Shown: positions 52,729-62,360, counted from the stretch's first letter. The stretch is DNA of 64,000 bases from Moanibacter sp964542645 (GCA_964542645.1 CAZIUG010000003.1:62001-126000); one strand, 5' to 3'. The notes: generated from the sequence alone by a model not told the origin. A program made the numbers and translations.

Positions 52729-54324
52729 CTAATGGATTGTGTCTCCTTGCGATAGCAACCTTGGATTCCCAGCGACACAGACCAGATAGCTCACTGGGCT
52801 TACAACGACCCACCACCATGGCCAAGCGATCGGGGTGAGATCGAACCAACGAGGCAAAGCATAGGGTTGCAGGAGAAGAACAAGGACGCATCCTATCACG
52901 AGAGCAATAGTGACACTTTGGGAATTTCCTCTCTTCGTAAAGATCGCGGCTGAGAATATACCCAGCAGAGGAGCGTTGGCGAATGCCATTACCCCGAGGG
53001 CAAAGTCAATCAGGGTTTTGCTACCCATTGATTGGAGGTAAACGGCGAGAATAGCAAAAAGAATCAGCAATATTCCCATTAAGACAACTGCAGTTCGTGG
53101 TGCAGAAAGTGACCAAGAGAGGACATGGAGGTTCCCTCTCGAATTTCTTTTGGATATATTTAGTTCAGTGCGAAGCAGAATCCTTTTTTTCCAAGGTTCG
53201 TAAAGGTCCGCCAGGACGCTGCTGGCCATAGCATTGACAGCAGAATCAAAGCTGCTCATGGCGGCGGCTAGGAGGCCTGCCATGGCAAGGCCTTTCAACC
53301 CTACAGGCAAGTGGGTGAGGATGAAATACGGAAAGACACTCTTCGTATCCTCCAGAAAATTAAAAGGAGCTTCACCCCCCATTAAGTCAGGACGGCCGTA
53401 GTAAATCGAGAGAAGGAGTCCGATGAAGAGAAAAAGACAGACAACTGGTATTCCAACCAGGATTGAAATGATTAAGGACCGACCCGCTTCATGGGGACCT
53501 CGGGTTGTGAGCATTCTTTGAACCATGTCCTGGTCAACGCTGTAGGCGGAGGTGGACACAAAGGTCGAGGCAATAATCCCCGTCCAGATTGTGAAGGAGA
53601 GATCGAGCTGAAAGCGAAAATCAAGGATCCTAAGTTTGTCCTGCCCTTGGTAATCTCTCAGGACAGCGTAGATCTCATTTCCGGAAAGAGGGATTGTCTT
53701 AAGCAGTAGGAAGATACTGAGAGTTGCGGTTAGAACAACGATGCCGATCTGAACTACATCGGTCCAAATCACCGCTTTGATTCCCCCTGCCGCGGTGTAG
53801 AATAGCCCGATGATGCCAAAAAGTACGATTGCGGTTACGAGATCACCTGTTGTGGTTTTACCGGTGAGTATCAATGCAAATGCTATTGCGGCAATGAATA
53901 GTCGTGCCCCCGAGGCGAGTAGCCTTCCAATGAGAAACATAAAGCTAGCTGCCATCTGGGCTGTTAAGCCGTACCGTGATCCTAGGTATCCGTAGACGGT
54001 TGTCGTTCCGGCTCGATAAAGCGGCGGGAGAAACATCTTTGCTACTAAAAAGGCTGCTATGATCCCGCCAATATTGAGTGTCACATAGGTTAGGTCTCCT
54101 CCATAGGCGAGTTGTGGGACGCTGACAAAAGTCGCTGCACTCAAGGTAGTAGCAAGCACCGACAACGCAACAGCCCAAGAGGGCATATTTCGATCTCCCA
54201 GAAAGAAACTTTCTCTTGTGTGTTGGTTTCGTGAGGTCAGGTATCCTATTATAACCAGGAGAAGGAGGTAAGCCCCGAGGACTATCCAGTCGAAAGAGGA
54301 AAAGATTCCTACGCCAATTCTCAT
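52729..54324 (-). CDS. Sodium:solute symporter (SSS family)
   Basis: From ATG 54324 the product is 531 residues with about 13 to 14 transmembrane segments, the SSS/LeuT-like layout. Landmarks are FSSFDWIVLGAYLLLLVIIG, the SRNQHTRESFFLGDRNMPSWAVALS loop typical of the family, GGIKAVIWTDVVQIGIV, and SSFDSAVNAMASSVLADLYEPW, where Ser and Asp residues serve sodium binding. It should import a sugar, sialic acid, amino acid or similar solute with sodium. A TTG upstream gives 13 extra residues without membrane character. It is a single minus-strand gene, so its substrate is not shown by context. Confidence 0.93.
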   Translation of the reverse strand: MRIGVGIFSSFDWIVLGAYLLLLVIIGYLTSRNQHTRESFFLGDRNMPSWAVALSVLATTLSAATFVSVPQLAYGGDLTYVTLNIGGIIAAFLVAKMFLPPLYRAGTTTVYGYLGSRYGLTAQMAASFMFLIGRLLASGARLFIAAIAFALILTGKTTTGDLVTAIVLFGIIGLFYTAAGGIKAVIWTDVVQIGIVVLTATLSIFLLLKTIPLSGNEIYAVLRDYQGQDKLRILDFRFQLDLSFTIWTGIIASTFVSTSAYSVDQDMVQRMLTTRGPHEAGRSLIISILVGIPVVCLFLFIGLLLSIYYGRPDLMGGEAPFNFLEDTKSVFPYFILTHLPVGLKGLAMAGLLAAAMSSFDSAVNAMASSVLADLYEPWKKRILLRTELNISKRNSRGNLHVLSWSLSAPRTAVVLMGILLILFAILAVYLQSMGSKTLIDFALGVMAFANAPLLGIFSAAIFTKRGNSQSVTIALVIGCVLVLLLQPYALPRWFDLTPIAWPWWWVVVSPVSYLVCVAGNPRLLSQGDTIH

Positions 54325-54707
54325 GAGTGAGTGGTCTCGAATGTGCAGTCTACGCAATAGCAAGTTGACGGGTCCGGAAAGACAGGATGATGGGTTTAGA
54401 AAGTATCAAACTCCTTTCGTGCAAGGGGAAACGGGCACGTGAGGATGCTGAAAGCAACTCCAATCGAACTGTTTCCCAAAAATTGATCGACCAAGTTCAT
54501 TGGCATTTGCGTAATTTTATCTCTTGTTGGCATTGTCTAATGCCATCGAATTTTTGAGCACGCGAGTATCTCAGACTCGATAGATATTGAAGAGTGGGAC
54601 CTTAGGTAAACTGAACTTAGCCGAGCTGAACTATTTTATCCTTAAGGATTTGGGATTCTTTATTGAATGGACAGACGGGGCACCTCTGGCTCATAAGATC
54701 CTCTGGT
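54325..54707. other. Divergent intergenic region with a palindrome, no gene seen
   Basis: ATCCTTAAGGAT (54638-54649) is a perfect 12-base palindrome about 60 bases before the threonine aldolase start and could be an operator. Otherwise no feature was recognised in this promoter-bearing stretch. Confidence 0.35.
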
Positions 54708-55751
54708 ATGGCTAATTCCCCCTTAAAGATCGATTTATACAGTGACACAGTGACCCATCCAACGCCTGGGATGCGCGACTTTATGGCGAAAGCCGAAGTT
54801 GGTGATGAACAAAAAAAGGAGGACCCGACGACGAGCGCTCTAGAAGATAGGGTTGCTGCTCTTTTGGGGAAGGAGGCCGCCATATTCCTGCCTTCGGGTA
54901 CGATGTGCAATCAGATTGCAGTTCGGGTCCACTGCGGACCAGGAGATGAAATTATACTCGACCGAACCGCGCATATAAGGAATTCAGAAGGAGGAGGAAC
55001 TGCTGCACTCACTGGTGCTTCGATATACCCACTGGATGGAGAGCAGGGGATTTTTACCCCAGCTCAGCTACTGGCCGCCGTTCGGCCGATCAACAATCAT
55101 TATCCGCGTTCCCGCTTGCTGGTGGTTGAGCAGACATCCAACGGCGGTGGCGGCTCGATCTGGCCCATGGAGGTGATTGAGAAAGTCTGTTTGCTCGCCA
55201 AGGCGCATGGGTTGAGCTGTCATATGGACGGAGCAAGGCTTCTTAACGCAGTGATTGCCACTCGAATTAGAGCCGAGGATTACGCTGCTTTCTTTGACTC
55301 CGTTTGGATTGATTTTAGTAAAGGCCTTGGCGCTCCAGTAGGGGGGGCACTGGCTGGAAGCCGGGACTTTGTCGAAGAAGCTTGGCGCTGGAAGCATCAA
55401 TTTGGGGGGGCAATGAGACAGTCAGGCATTATTGCTGCCGGTGCACTCTATTCTCTCGAACACAATGTGGCTCGGCTGTCCGAGGATCATGAGAATGCGC
55501 GCCTGTTGGCCAATGGGCTGAGAGAAATCGAAGGTATCGAAGTCGAGCCGGTAGCAACAAACATGGTTTTTTTCGATGTTGCAGGCCTTAATCTAACGGC
55601 CCAGCAGTTTAATGAACGGTTGCTGGAAGCCGGTCTTCGTGTTTCAACCCCCGCTTCCACGCGCTGCCGAGCAGTCACCCATCTTGATATCTCAAGGTCT
55701 CAAATTGAGGAGGCAGTGAAGATCATAAGAAAGATAGCGTTAGGTAAATGA
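54708..55751 (+). CDS. ltaE: Low-specificity L-threonine aldolase
   Basis: From ATG 54708 the product is 347 residues. It is a PLP fold-type I aldolase: IDLYSDTVTHPTPGMRDFM at the start, GKEAAIFLPSGTMCNQIA, CHMDGARLLNAVIATR with the Asp that holds the cofactor ring, and FDSVWIDFSKGLGAPVGGAL with the Schiff-base Lys. It cleaves L-threonine or allo-threonine to glycine and acetaldehyde in the cytoplasm. The longer frame from TTG 54663 adds residues with no relation to the family. It is followed by the convergent MaoC-type gene. Confidence 0.93.
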   Translation: MANSPLKIDLYSDTVTHPTPGMRDFMAKAEVGDEQKKEDPTTSALEDRVAALLGKEAAIFLPSGTMCNQIAVRVHCGPGDEIILDRTAHIRNSEGGGTAALTGASIYPLDGEQGIFTPAQLLAAVRPINNHYPRSRLLVVEQTSNGGGGSIWPMEVIEKVCLLAKAHGLSCHMDGARLLNAVIATRIRAEDYAAFFDSVWIDFSKGLGAPVGGALAGSRDFVEEAWRWKHQFGGAMRQSGIIAAGALYSLEHNVARLSEDHENARLLANGLREIEGIEVEPVATNMVFFDVAGLNLTAQQFNERLLEAGLRVSTPASTRCRAVTHLDISRSQIEEAVKIIRKIALGK

Positions 55752-55809
55752 GGCTAACGATGCAATTGAGAGACATGCTCAGAATAAAACCGGATCATTG
55801 CTCTCTATA

Positions 55810-56280
55810 TTAAACTGGGTTTCTACAATCCTCTCTCCTTGGGTTGCAGCGAAAAAAAACGACCGGCGCAGTCTCTATGAGCAGTTCTTTTCTTTGGTTC
55901 CGCATTTTGACCTCGAATTTGACGATGCCTCGGTCGGGCCTGCTTTGGGAGCGCCTTGCCTCTGTGACTTTGGCTACAAGGGCAACTTTGTCACCAGGAC
56001 GCATAGGATTTGGCCAACGGATGTAGTCGATACCGGGAGAGCCGAGGCAGGTGGAATTTAGGATAAAAGAATCGGCCATGAGGCGCATCGAGATGGCGCT
56101 AGTATGCCAGCCGCTGGCAATGATGCTATCGAAGATCGAGGGGGTATGCCCCTCTGCACCAGTGTGAAACGACTGAGGATCGTACTGATGGGCGAATTCG
56201 AGAATCTCTTGGACTTCTACACGCCTTTGAACAGATCGGAATTCGCGGCCGACATAAAAATCTTCGAAGTACAGAATCAT
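55810..56280 (-). CDS. MaoC-like hot-dog acyl dehydratase
   Basis: The 156-residue protein has the hydratase 2 motif as ILEFAHQYDPQSFHTG, with Asp and His expected to activate water, followed by ASGWHTSAISMRLM and PGIDYIRWPNPMRPGD. It is the single hot-dog form, which dimerises. It should add water to enoyl-CoA or remove it from 3-hydroxyacyl-CoA. It starts with ATG at 56280 and stands alone on the minus strand between two plus-strand genes. The carbon chain it handles is unknown. Confidence 0.9.
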   Translation of the reverse strand: MILYFEDFYVGREFRSVQRRVEVQEILEFAHQYDPQSFHTGAEGHTPSIFDSIIASGWHTSAISMRLMADSFILNSTCLGSPGIDYIRWPNPMRPGDKVALVAKVTEARRSQSRPDRGIVKFEVKMRNQRKELLIETAPVVFFRCNPRREDCRNPV

Positions 56281-56579
56281 CGGTGGGGTTAAAGGGTGAA
56301 TCCTAGGAGGAAAACCATGAAAGAGGAATGAAATTGATGTTGAGAGTCAAAGACATATCATGGCTTCGACTTTCAATGTGGTGCCAGATCGCCTAGAGAA
56401 TATGAATAGGTTAGTTCGGTCGATCAAAGATGAAAGATTTTCCGGCAGGAAGCGGGGCAAGCCGGTCGAAGCCACACAAGGACATGTTTGAGGAGGGTTA
56501 AAGAGGGAGCTAGAGAACCGCTCTAGTACATGACGACGAGGATACTAGAGAAAGGGTCGATGCTGCGAAGATACAATTG
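56281..56579. other. Intergenic stretch with no convincing gene
   Basis: A 43-residue frame (56360-56491) begins MASTFNVVPDRLENMNRLVR, but it has no recognised relative. The region precedes a decayed gene and may itself be debris. Confidence 0.3.
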
Positions 56580-56939
56580 ATGGAGGAGCAGGGGAAACCC
56601 AGAGTTGATAAGTGGCTTTGGGCGACTCAGGCCTGTTAGTTTGGTGATGTTTTGATTAGGGGTAGGCGGGTGAAACCCTCACAAAGAATCAGGGCAGGCG
56701 ATATAGTGGAGGTAAATCGGGACGGATGGGTTCGGCAGATGAAGGTGGTTACCCCAATTAAGCAGAGGGTAGGAGCGAAACCGGCAGAGAATTGCTTTAA
56801 AGAACTTGGGCCAAAGGTAGGTCCGAAGAATCGAGTGAGACAAATCGAGGAGGGAATTGCGTTCCGAGATCAGGGAGATGAAAGACCTACTAAAAGGGAC
56901 CGGAGGGAATGGGAGAGGAAGGTGAACTTTGGACAATAA
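56580..56939 (+). pseudogene. S4-domain RNA-binding protein (Hsp15-like), broken by an in-frame TAG
   Basis: ATG 56580 opens with EEQGKPRVDKWLWATQAC, the start of an S4 RNA-binding domain of the Hsp15/RQC-P type, and then meets TAG at 56637-56639. The same frame continues with FGDVLIRGRRVKPSQRIRAGDIVEV, the rest of the S4 domain, and a basic tail to 56939. In intact relatives about ten residues lie between Trp-Ala and the Ala-Cys segment, so the piece also seems to have lost part of the first helix. It is therefore probably a decaying gene; sequencing error alone would not explain the missing residues. Re-initiation at TTG 56652 could still yield a 95-residue fragment. Confidence 0.72.
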
Positions 56940-56966
56940 ACAGTCGATTATGGTATTGCGGATCTG

Positions 56967-57536
56967 TTACTGGTGCCCTCTGGACAGACGGAGAATATTG
57001 AGAAAGTTTATTCCTACATGAACACCGACGGCATAGAAAAGAGTATCTGTCCAGAGGCATAAGGCGCCGAGAAACAGTCCCATTAGAAGAGCCGATAAAG
57101 GCCAAAAAAGCCAGGCCCGATTAGGAGGAATGTGAGCGGCACCAAAGATCAATGACGAGACTATAAGACCGGTTTCATTGAGAAGCCAGCCCCGAAAAAA
57201 GAGCTCTTCGGCAATTCCGCTACATAGGGCAATTAGGAAAATTTGGCGGTGATTTAATAGGCCAAACAATGCTTCGAGATCCCTCAGGTTTTTTTGTAGT
57301 GTTCTCCATTTCTTAACAGAAAAAACTGAGGCTAAATGGACAATTAGGATGACAGATAGAGAGAGGGAGGTAGGTCCCAACCAATCTCGACTGGGGAGAG
57401 AGCTTGGGTGGTAAAAGTCCGGCGCGGCGTTTACTCGAAGGGAAATCAGAATCACTGCCACTAGCGTAAGAGCGAAGTAAAAACTTGCAACGACCAGAAC
57501 AATCCGAGTATTTGCAACTTTGGGGGGAGGTGTCAT
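56967..57536 (-). CDS. CPBP/CAAX-type intramembrane metalloprotease
   Basis: The 189-residue membrane protein has the Abi/CPBP motifs: GIAEELFFRGWLL (Glu-Glu-x3-Arg), SSLIFGAAHIPP with the second His, and VGVHVGINFLN with the third. About five to six transmembrane helices can be seen, starting with LVVASFYFALTLVAVIL. Members are glutamate-type proteases in the membrane, linked to CAAX processing or bacteriocin self-protection; most have unknown function. It starts at ATG 57536. There is no peptide or bacteriocin gene nearby to point to a partner. Confidence 0.9.
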   Translation of the reverse strand: MTPPPKVANTRIVLVVASFYFALTLVAVILISLRVNAAPDFYHPSSLPSRDWLGPTSLSLSVILIVHLASVFSVKKWRTLQKNLRDLEALFGLLNHRQIFLIALCSGIAEELFFRGWLLNETGLIVSSLIFGAAHIPPNRAWLFWPLSALLMGLFLGALCLWTDTLFYAVGVHVGINFLNILRLSRGHQ

Positions 57537-57791
57537 AGCTGCTACCGCATAGAGGGCGATAACTTTATTTTTTCTACCTTGGGATCGACTAGATTGTAGA
57601 TTAATAGACTATGAAATTTGTTAACCTTAAGTAAGGCTGACTATATTCCAGGAGGATGCCGTCCAAGCAAGTAATTACCCGCTCTCTATATCTTCCCAGT
57701 TCAATTTCTTTCGACAGTTAGAATCATTCGCTTTTAACAAATAGGATCATAGAGGTTTGACTTTAGAAGAGAACAAAAACGGTATCGGTGT

Positions 57792-58358
57792 GTGGAAACA
57801 AAGCCACGAACAGACGCACTAGCACTCCTTCTAGAATATACTAAGAGTGATAGTTTGATCAATCATAGTCTCGCAGTGGAGGGAGCTCTCATATGGTACG
57901 CCCGCTATTTCAACGAGGACCAGGTATTATGGGGCAACACCGGTCTCCTTCACGATTTCGACTATGAGCAGAATCCTGATTGTGGTGAGGCTGGGCATCC
58001 CTTTGTCGGATGTGCGATATTGGAAGAGCAAGGGTATCCTAGGGATATGATTGAAGCTATTTTAGGCCACGCCACTTATTCTGGAGTCCCGCGCAGAACC
58101 TTACTAGCGAAAACGCTCTTCGCCTGCGATGAATTGGCTGGTTTGATCGGAGCCTGTGTCCTGATTCGGCCGGATCGGTCGATTCACTCTTTGGAAGTGA
58201 AATCAGTACGTAAAAAGATGAGGGATAGTTCATTCGCGCGCGCTATCAATAGAGAAGATATCGTCACAGGTGTCGAGGAGCTAGGAATTAAAATGAGCGA
58301 CCACATTGAAAATATAATTAAGGGGATGAGGATGATAGCTTCAAGGAAAGATAGGTAG
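57792..58358 (+). CDS. HD-domain metal-dependent phosphohydrolase-like protein
   Basis: The 188-residue protein has the HD motifs: SLINHSLAVEGALIWYAR with the first His, GLLHDFDYEQNP with the paired His-Asp, AGHPFVGCAIL, and ILGHATYSG with a further His. Small HD proteins of this size hydrolyse phosphate esters of nucleotides or sugars. It starts with GTG 57792. It is a cytoplasmic single gene, about 190 bases before trpS on the same strand. The substrate is unknown. Confidence 0.87.
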   Translation: METKPRTDALALLLEYTKSDSLINHSLAVEGALIWYARYFNEDQVLWGNTGLLHDFDYEQNPDCGEAGHPFVGCAILEEQGYPRDMIEAILGHATYSGVPRRTLLAKTLFACDELAGLIGACVLIRPDRSIHSLEVKSVRKKMRDSSFARAINREDIVTGVEELGIKMSDHIENIIKGMRMIASRKDR

Positions 58359-58551
58359 AGGTTAGCCTGATTTCCTTAGCCAATCGCTCGCTAGGGAAAA
58401 GATAGCTTTTTATTTTTGAAAGTTTACTGATCAAGATACAGCTCCATAGCTAAGTAGTGGATAGCAAAAACAAAGATCCGAGTAGATACTGCTGTCCGTT
58501 CCTTGGAAGAATCGATTTGCTCGGATTGGATTTTTCATCGAAATTGTCACC

Positions 58552-59565
58552 ATGAGTTCTGAAAAATCTGTTGTTTTGACTGCCTGTCAACCCACCGGGC
58601 GACTCCATCTCGGCAATCTTATTGGGGCAATCAGAAACTGGGCCGACATGCAGGATGACCATGAATGCTATTTCCCCATTGTCGATATGCATGCCATAAC
58701 TCTGAAATACGATCCAGCTGAATTGCGGCGGGGTACGATGGAATGTGTTGCGGAGTATATAGCCTGTGGGCTTGATCCCCGGAAATGCCATATCTTCGTT
58801 CAGTCTCACGTAAGGGGGCATGCCGAACTGGCCTGGATTCTCGGGTGCCTGATCCCGATTGGGCAGCTGCACCGAATGACTCAGTTCAAAGAGAAATCGG
58901 CGAATATGGACGGAGCCTCGGTCGGCTCCGGATTACTTAATTATCCAATACTCATGGCCGCGGACATACTCCTCTACAATGCAGATGTTGTCCCGGTGGG
59001 AGAAGACCAAAAACAGCACCTTGAATTGACTCGCGATGTGGCTGAAAAATTTAATCGGAGTTACTCAGAAACATTCAAGTTACCAGAACCCTATATACCT
59101 AAGACTGGTGCCAGGATCATGTCCTTACAAGAGCCCGATCGTAAAATGGCTAAGTCGGATCCTAATGAGAATGGAGTAGTCTTTTTACTTGATCCTCCTG
59201 GGATCACGAAGAAGAAAATCATGAGTGCGGTGACGGACTCGGGTCGGGAGATCGTCGCTCGCAAGGACAAGCCGGGCATCACAAATTTGCTAACCATCAT
59301 GAGTTGCGTGACGGGTCGATCGATTGGCGAATTAGAGAGTCGATTTGAAGGAAGCGGTTATGGCGAGTTCAAGCAGGCTGTTGCGGATGCAGTGGTTGAT
59401 CGTCTGATACCCATACAGGAAAACCACACTCGACTAGTCTCAAATCGCGAGCACTTGGAGTCTGTATTGGCTGAAGGAAAAACTGCGGCGCAGAAGAGAG
59501 CTACAAAGATTATACGGACCGTTTACAGAAAAGTTGGATTTCTCGAAGATTTCAGCTTTAGTTGA
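58552..59565 (+). CDS. trpS: Tryptophanyl-tRNA synthetase
   Basis: The 337-residue protein is a bacterial-type class I TrpRS. It has TACQPTGRLHLGNLIGAI with the HIGH-like HLGN at 19-22, LLNYPILMAADILLYNAD, VVPVGEDQKQHLELTRDVA for tryptophan binding, and the KMSKS-like KMAKS at 198-202. It charges tRNA(Trp) with tryptophan using ATP. The length fits the 330-340 residue norm. It starts at ATG 58552; no strong ribosome-binding site is seen. It is the clearest housekeeping gene in the window and marks this part as core chromosome. Confidence 0.97.
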   Translation: MSSEKSVVLTACQPTGRLHLGNLIGAIRNWADMQDDHECYFPIVDMHAITLKYDPAELRRGTMECVAEYIACGLDPRKCHIFVQSHVRGHAELAWILGCLIPIGQLHRMTQFKEKSANMDGASVGSGLLNYPILMAADILLYNADVVPVGEDQKQHLELTRDVAEKFNRSYSETFKLPEPYIPKTGARIMSLQEPDRKMAKSDPNENGVVFLLDPPGITKKKIMSAVTDSGREIVARKDKPGITNLLTIMSCVTGRSIGELESRFEGSGYGEFKQAVADAVVDRLIPIQENHTRLVSNREHLESVLAEGKTAAQKRATKIIRTVYRKVGFLEDFSFS

Positions 59566-59646
59566 TTTGGGTTGCGGCATCAGCAACATAACTCTTAAAA
59601 GGTTCTTCCCGTAGGAAATCGCCTCAGAACGAATCAGCTCCTGGAA

Positions 59647-60675
59647 ATGAAACTCTCTTCCTTACCTTCGCTATCTAAATGGCCCTTCATATTAGGCGAT
59701 CTAGTTATCATTGGGATCGCCTTTTTGGTAGCGGTTTTTGCTCCTAAGCCGTATAATGCCATCACTGCGTCTTCCATAATATTGTGTGGAACTATTGGGA
59801 TTCTGATTTTTTTCGCGCCCTTTGTAATTGAGTATATATCTAAGCTTTGGGTGGCCAAGAAGAGCTACGAAGATACAATAGAGGATCAATTCGACGGTCT
59901 TGTGAAAACTGCTGCCGAAATTGATCAAGTGGTTCAGGTTCTATCTGGGCTCGCGACGAACCATAGTTTTAGCGCCGAAAGGATAAGAGATTTCGATGCT
60001 CAACTTGAGGAACGTTTGTCCCGGATCGAAAGTAAGGTTAATACGGTGGCTGATGCTTTTGATCAGAAAATCGATCGTTTCTTGAAAAGGCTGGAGGATA
60101 ACGAAAACGACGAAGTGAAAAATCTGGTTACGGAAATTGGGCAGATGATCGAAAGGCACTCTAACTTGCTGGGTAATAAGGAGGATTCTAGCATCGAACC
60201 AGAGATGATCCCTGATCTTCTTGAACCTGAAGGGGATAGCGTGCCGGCAGAGACAGAATTGTCCAGTGTCCCGGAGGGGGCAATGGATTCGATAAAAAAT
60301 GAAGATGCCTCCGTTGAAAGCGATTCAGAGCTGGAGTTCGGGGAGGAAGAGATCTTGCAGGTCGATACGGAATCCGAATTGCTCGTCCCTTTTAAAACCC
60401 TGGCGGCTAATGCCTCTTCCCTTAGCTTGGTGGCGGTTGTTAATGTTGGTATCGGCAACACGCTCTTTGTTCGAGGAGATGGACCAGGTCTCAGCTGGAC
60501 AGAAGGAGTCCCGATGAAGTTCTTAGAAATAGGAAAGTGGGAGTGGTCTATCGACAACGCAGATGAGCCGGCTGTGATTCAAATCTTTAAGAATGACGAG
60601 ATCTCAGCATTTGGAGAGGAGATTAATGTTGGGTTAGGGGAAAGAGTTGAAGTTCACCCAAAATTCCCGACTTAG
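59647..60675 (+). CDS. Two-helix membrane protein with coiled coil, acidic linker and C-terminal beta domain
   Basis: I do not recognise this 342-residue protein as a known family. Two membrane helices come first (WPFILGDLVIIGIAFLVAVF and ASSIILCGTIGILIFFAPFV). Residues about 75-170 form a coiled coil (RIRDFDAQLEERLSRIESKV). A very acidic low-complexity linker follows (about 180-240). The last 100 residues look like a small beta domain, NTLFVRGDGPGLSWTEGVPM then IGKWEWSIDNADEPAVIQIF, similar in pattern to sugar-binding or Ig-like domains. It follows trpS by 81 bases. A structural or envelope role is a guess. Confidence 0.75.
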   Translation: MKLSSLPSLSKWPFILGDLVIIGIAFLVAVFAPKPYNAITASSIILCGTIGILIFFAPFVIEYISKLWVAKKSYEDTIEDQFDGLVKTAAEIDQVVQVLSGLATNHSFSAERIRDFDAQLEERLSRIESKVNTVADAFDQKIDRFLKRLEDNENDEVKNLVTEIGQMIERHSNLLGNKEDSSIEPEMIPDLLEPEGDSVPAETELSSVPEGAMDSIKNEDASVESDSELEFGEEEILQVDTESELLVPFKTLAANASSLSLVAVVNVGIGNTLFVRGDGPGLSWTEGVPMKFLEIGKWEWSIDNADEPAVIQIFKNDEISAFGEEINVGLGERVEVHPKFPT

Positions 60676-60936
60676 AAGGCTTCTGAAACAAGTTGGATAG
60701 ACTACTTTAATGTGCACTTATTAGCACGTCAGGATTTTGGGAAAAGCAGATTCTAGTCTTATAGGCCTGGGAAGTATGTGGGAAAAACTAATTAGAATGA
60801 TCTTGGTTAATTTCGGATATATCTGCTTTGTTTGGATCTGAACGCTTTTATTGGAAGTTCTGTATTACTGAGTTGTCCATAGTTTCTTGGACCGCCTAGC
60901 TAACACTCAGGTTTGTTGGGCTTTGGATTTCATAAT

Positions 60937-62067
60937 TTATCTCCGTGCCGGAAGAAAAAGTGCAAAAAAGGCGGCGAGGATTGGAAGGAGAGCGAGGAAT
61001 TGTAGAGCGTTGGCAAGACCAAAACGATCCGCGAAGAAACCGATTAGGGGAAGACTTAACGCTGCGAGTCCCCAGCTGAATCCAAGAGGAATACTCGATG
61101 CAAAGGCAGCGTTTTCCGGAGCCACTTCCTGAGCGAGTGCGACCAGTATCGAATTCGAAGCCATGATGCCTAAACCACCTAGGGTGAGCCAAAAATAGCT
61201 GACAAGTCCTTCAGTTTGGAGATAGGCGAAAAGGGTAGGAGATGCCATAAAAATGGAAATCCAAACAATCGGTTTGGAATTCCGACGGTTGGCTAGATAA
61301 CCTGCAAGGAGACTACCTGACACTCCGGCAAAGTTGTAAATAGCGAGAATCATTCCGCCTTCTACGAGGGATAGCCCACGGTCATTAGCAAGTTGAGTTA
61401 TGTAGAATCCAAATCCTATAAAGGTGATAGTTCGTAATACGACCACAATGGCTATTAGGGAGAGAGGACTCGCAGATCGACGAATAGATTGTAAAAGAGA
61501 GTGAAAACTGACACGAGCGGTTGATGAATTGTCTAATGGTACATAAAGTGATACGATCAGGACAGCGCATACCCCAGGAAGGCTTAGAAAGTAGAGTGAA
61601 CGGATCCCAAAGTACCCAACAAACAGGGGTATCCAGAGGGGCGAGAATACGATGCCCAAGGTTCCGCCAAAAGTGAACAGGGCGATCCCAAATGCACGGC
61701 GATCAGCGCTGAGGTCACCCGCCAAAGAAAATGCTTGAGGATGAAACGCGGCGACTCCTAAGCCCCCAAGTGCAAGAAAGACTGCCAAGGTCAGGTAGTT
61801 TGAAGCGAGACCTAATAAAGGAACAAAGATCGCAGCTAAAAGAGCACCCCCAAGAATAAGGTTACGACGGCGCATACGGTCTCCCCAGATACCCATAAAG
61901 GGCTGGGTCAAATTGCACATTGAAAGAATCGTTCCCAGAAAGCCGGCCATGGCGAGTTGAAGGTCGAGCCTTTCAATGATTAGAGGAAGGATCGGCGTCA
62001 ACATGGTGGCGTAGAAGTCGACGCAAAAATGGGAGAGACTGAGAAGAAGAAGACGGATTCTTTGCAC
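60937..62067 (-). CDS. Major facilitator superfamily transporter, fosmidomycin-resistance-like
   Basis: The 376-residue membrane protein has about 12 helices. The first half shows LLLSLSHFCVDFYATMLTPIL, the start typical of Fsr-like efflux pumps, and IWGDRMRRRNLILGG, the basic A-like loop between helices 2 and 3. The second half has FIGFGFYITQLANDRGLS and LLAGYLANRRNSKPIVWIS, the loop 8-9 equivalent. It should be an efflux or uptake carrier driven by protons. It starts with GTG 62067. The gene stands alone and is divergent from the Gfo/Idh gene, with the small ORF at 62208 in between. Confidence 0.9.
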   Translation of the reverse strand: MQRIRLLLLSLSHFCVDFYATMLTPILPLIIERLDLQLAMAGFLGTILSMCNLTQPFMGIWGDRMRRRNLILGGALLAAIFVPLLGLASNYLTLAVFLALGGLGVAAFHPQAFSLAGDLSADRRAFGIALFTFGGTLGIVFSPLWIPLFVGYFGIRSLYFLSLPGVCAVLIVSLYVPLDNSSTARVSFHSLLQSIRRSASPLSLIAIVVVLRTITFIGFGFYITQLANDRGLSLVEGGMILAIYNFAGVSGSLLAGYLANRRNSKPIVWISIFMASPTLFAYLQTEGLVSYFWLTLGGLGIMASNSILVALAQEVAPENAAFASSIPLGFSWGLAALSLPLIGFFADRFGLANALQFLALLPILAAFFALFLPARR

Positions 62068-62207
62068 AGGCTAAAAGCTTATCGGACTTAGTTCCTGGAA
62101 TATAATGCAATAGGTAAATCTCGTTTTATGGGTGCCTAGCAAGAGAAAACTGTTGGATAGAATTTGGTTGAGATGTATAATGGATGACCTTGGTCTGAGA
62201 TAAAACG

Positions 62208-62360
62208 ATGTTGCCAAGATTAAAATCAGCGGTCTCCAAACTAGAAGAGATACTTGATTGTTTGGCGAACTCGTACGAGAATTGCCGAGACTGGATATTT
62301 TATGAGAGATCCCTATTTGCAAAGGAACTTCAACTTAAGACAGTTACGCTGAGTGTATGA
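62208..62360 (+). CDS. Possible 50-residue small protein coupled to the Gfo/Idh gene
   Basis: ATG 62208 opens a 50-residue frame (begins MLPRLKSAVSKLEEILDCLA) whose TGA stop overlaps the start of the next gene as ATGA. It contains Cys17 and Cys26 and reads as helical. The coupling pattern supports real translation, at least as a leader. No relative is recognised. Confidence 0.4.
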   Translation: MLPRLKSAVSKLEEILDCLANSYENCRDWIFYERSLFAKELQLKTVTLSV

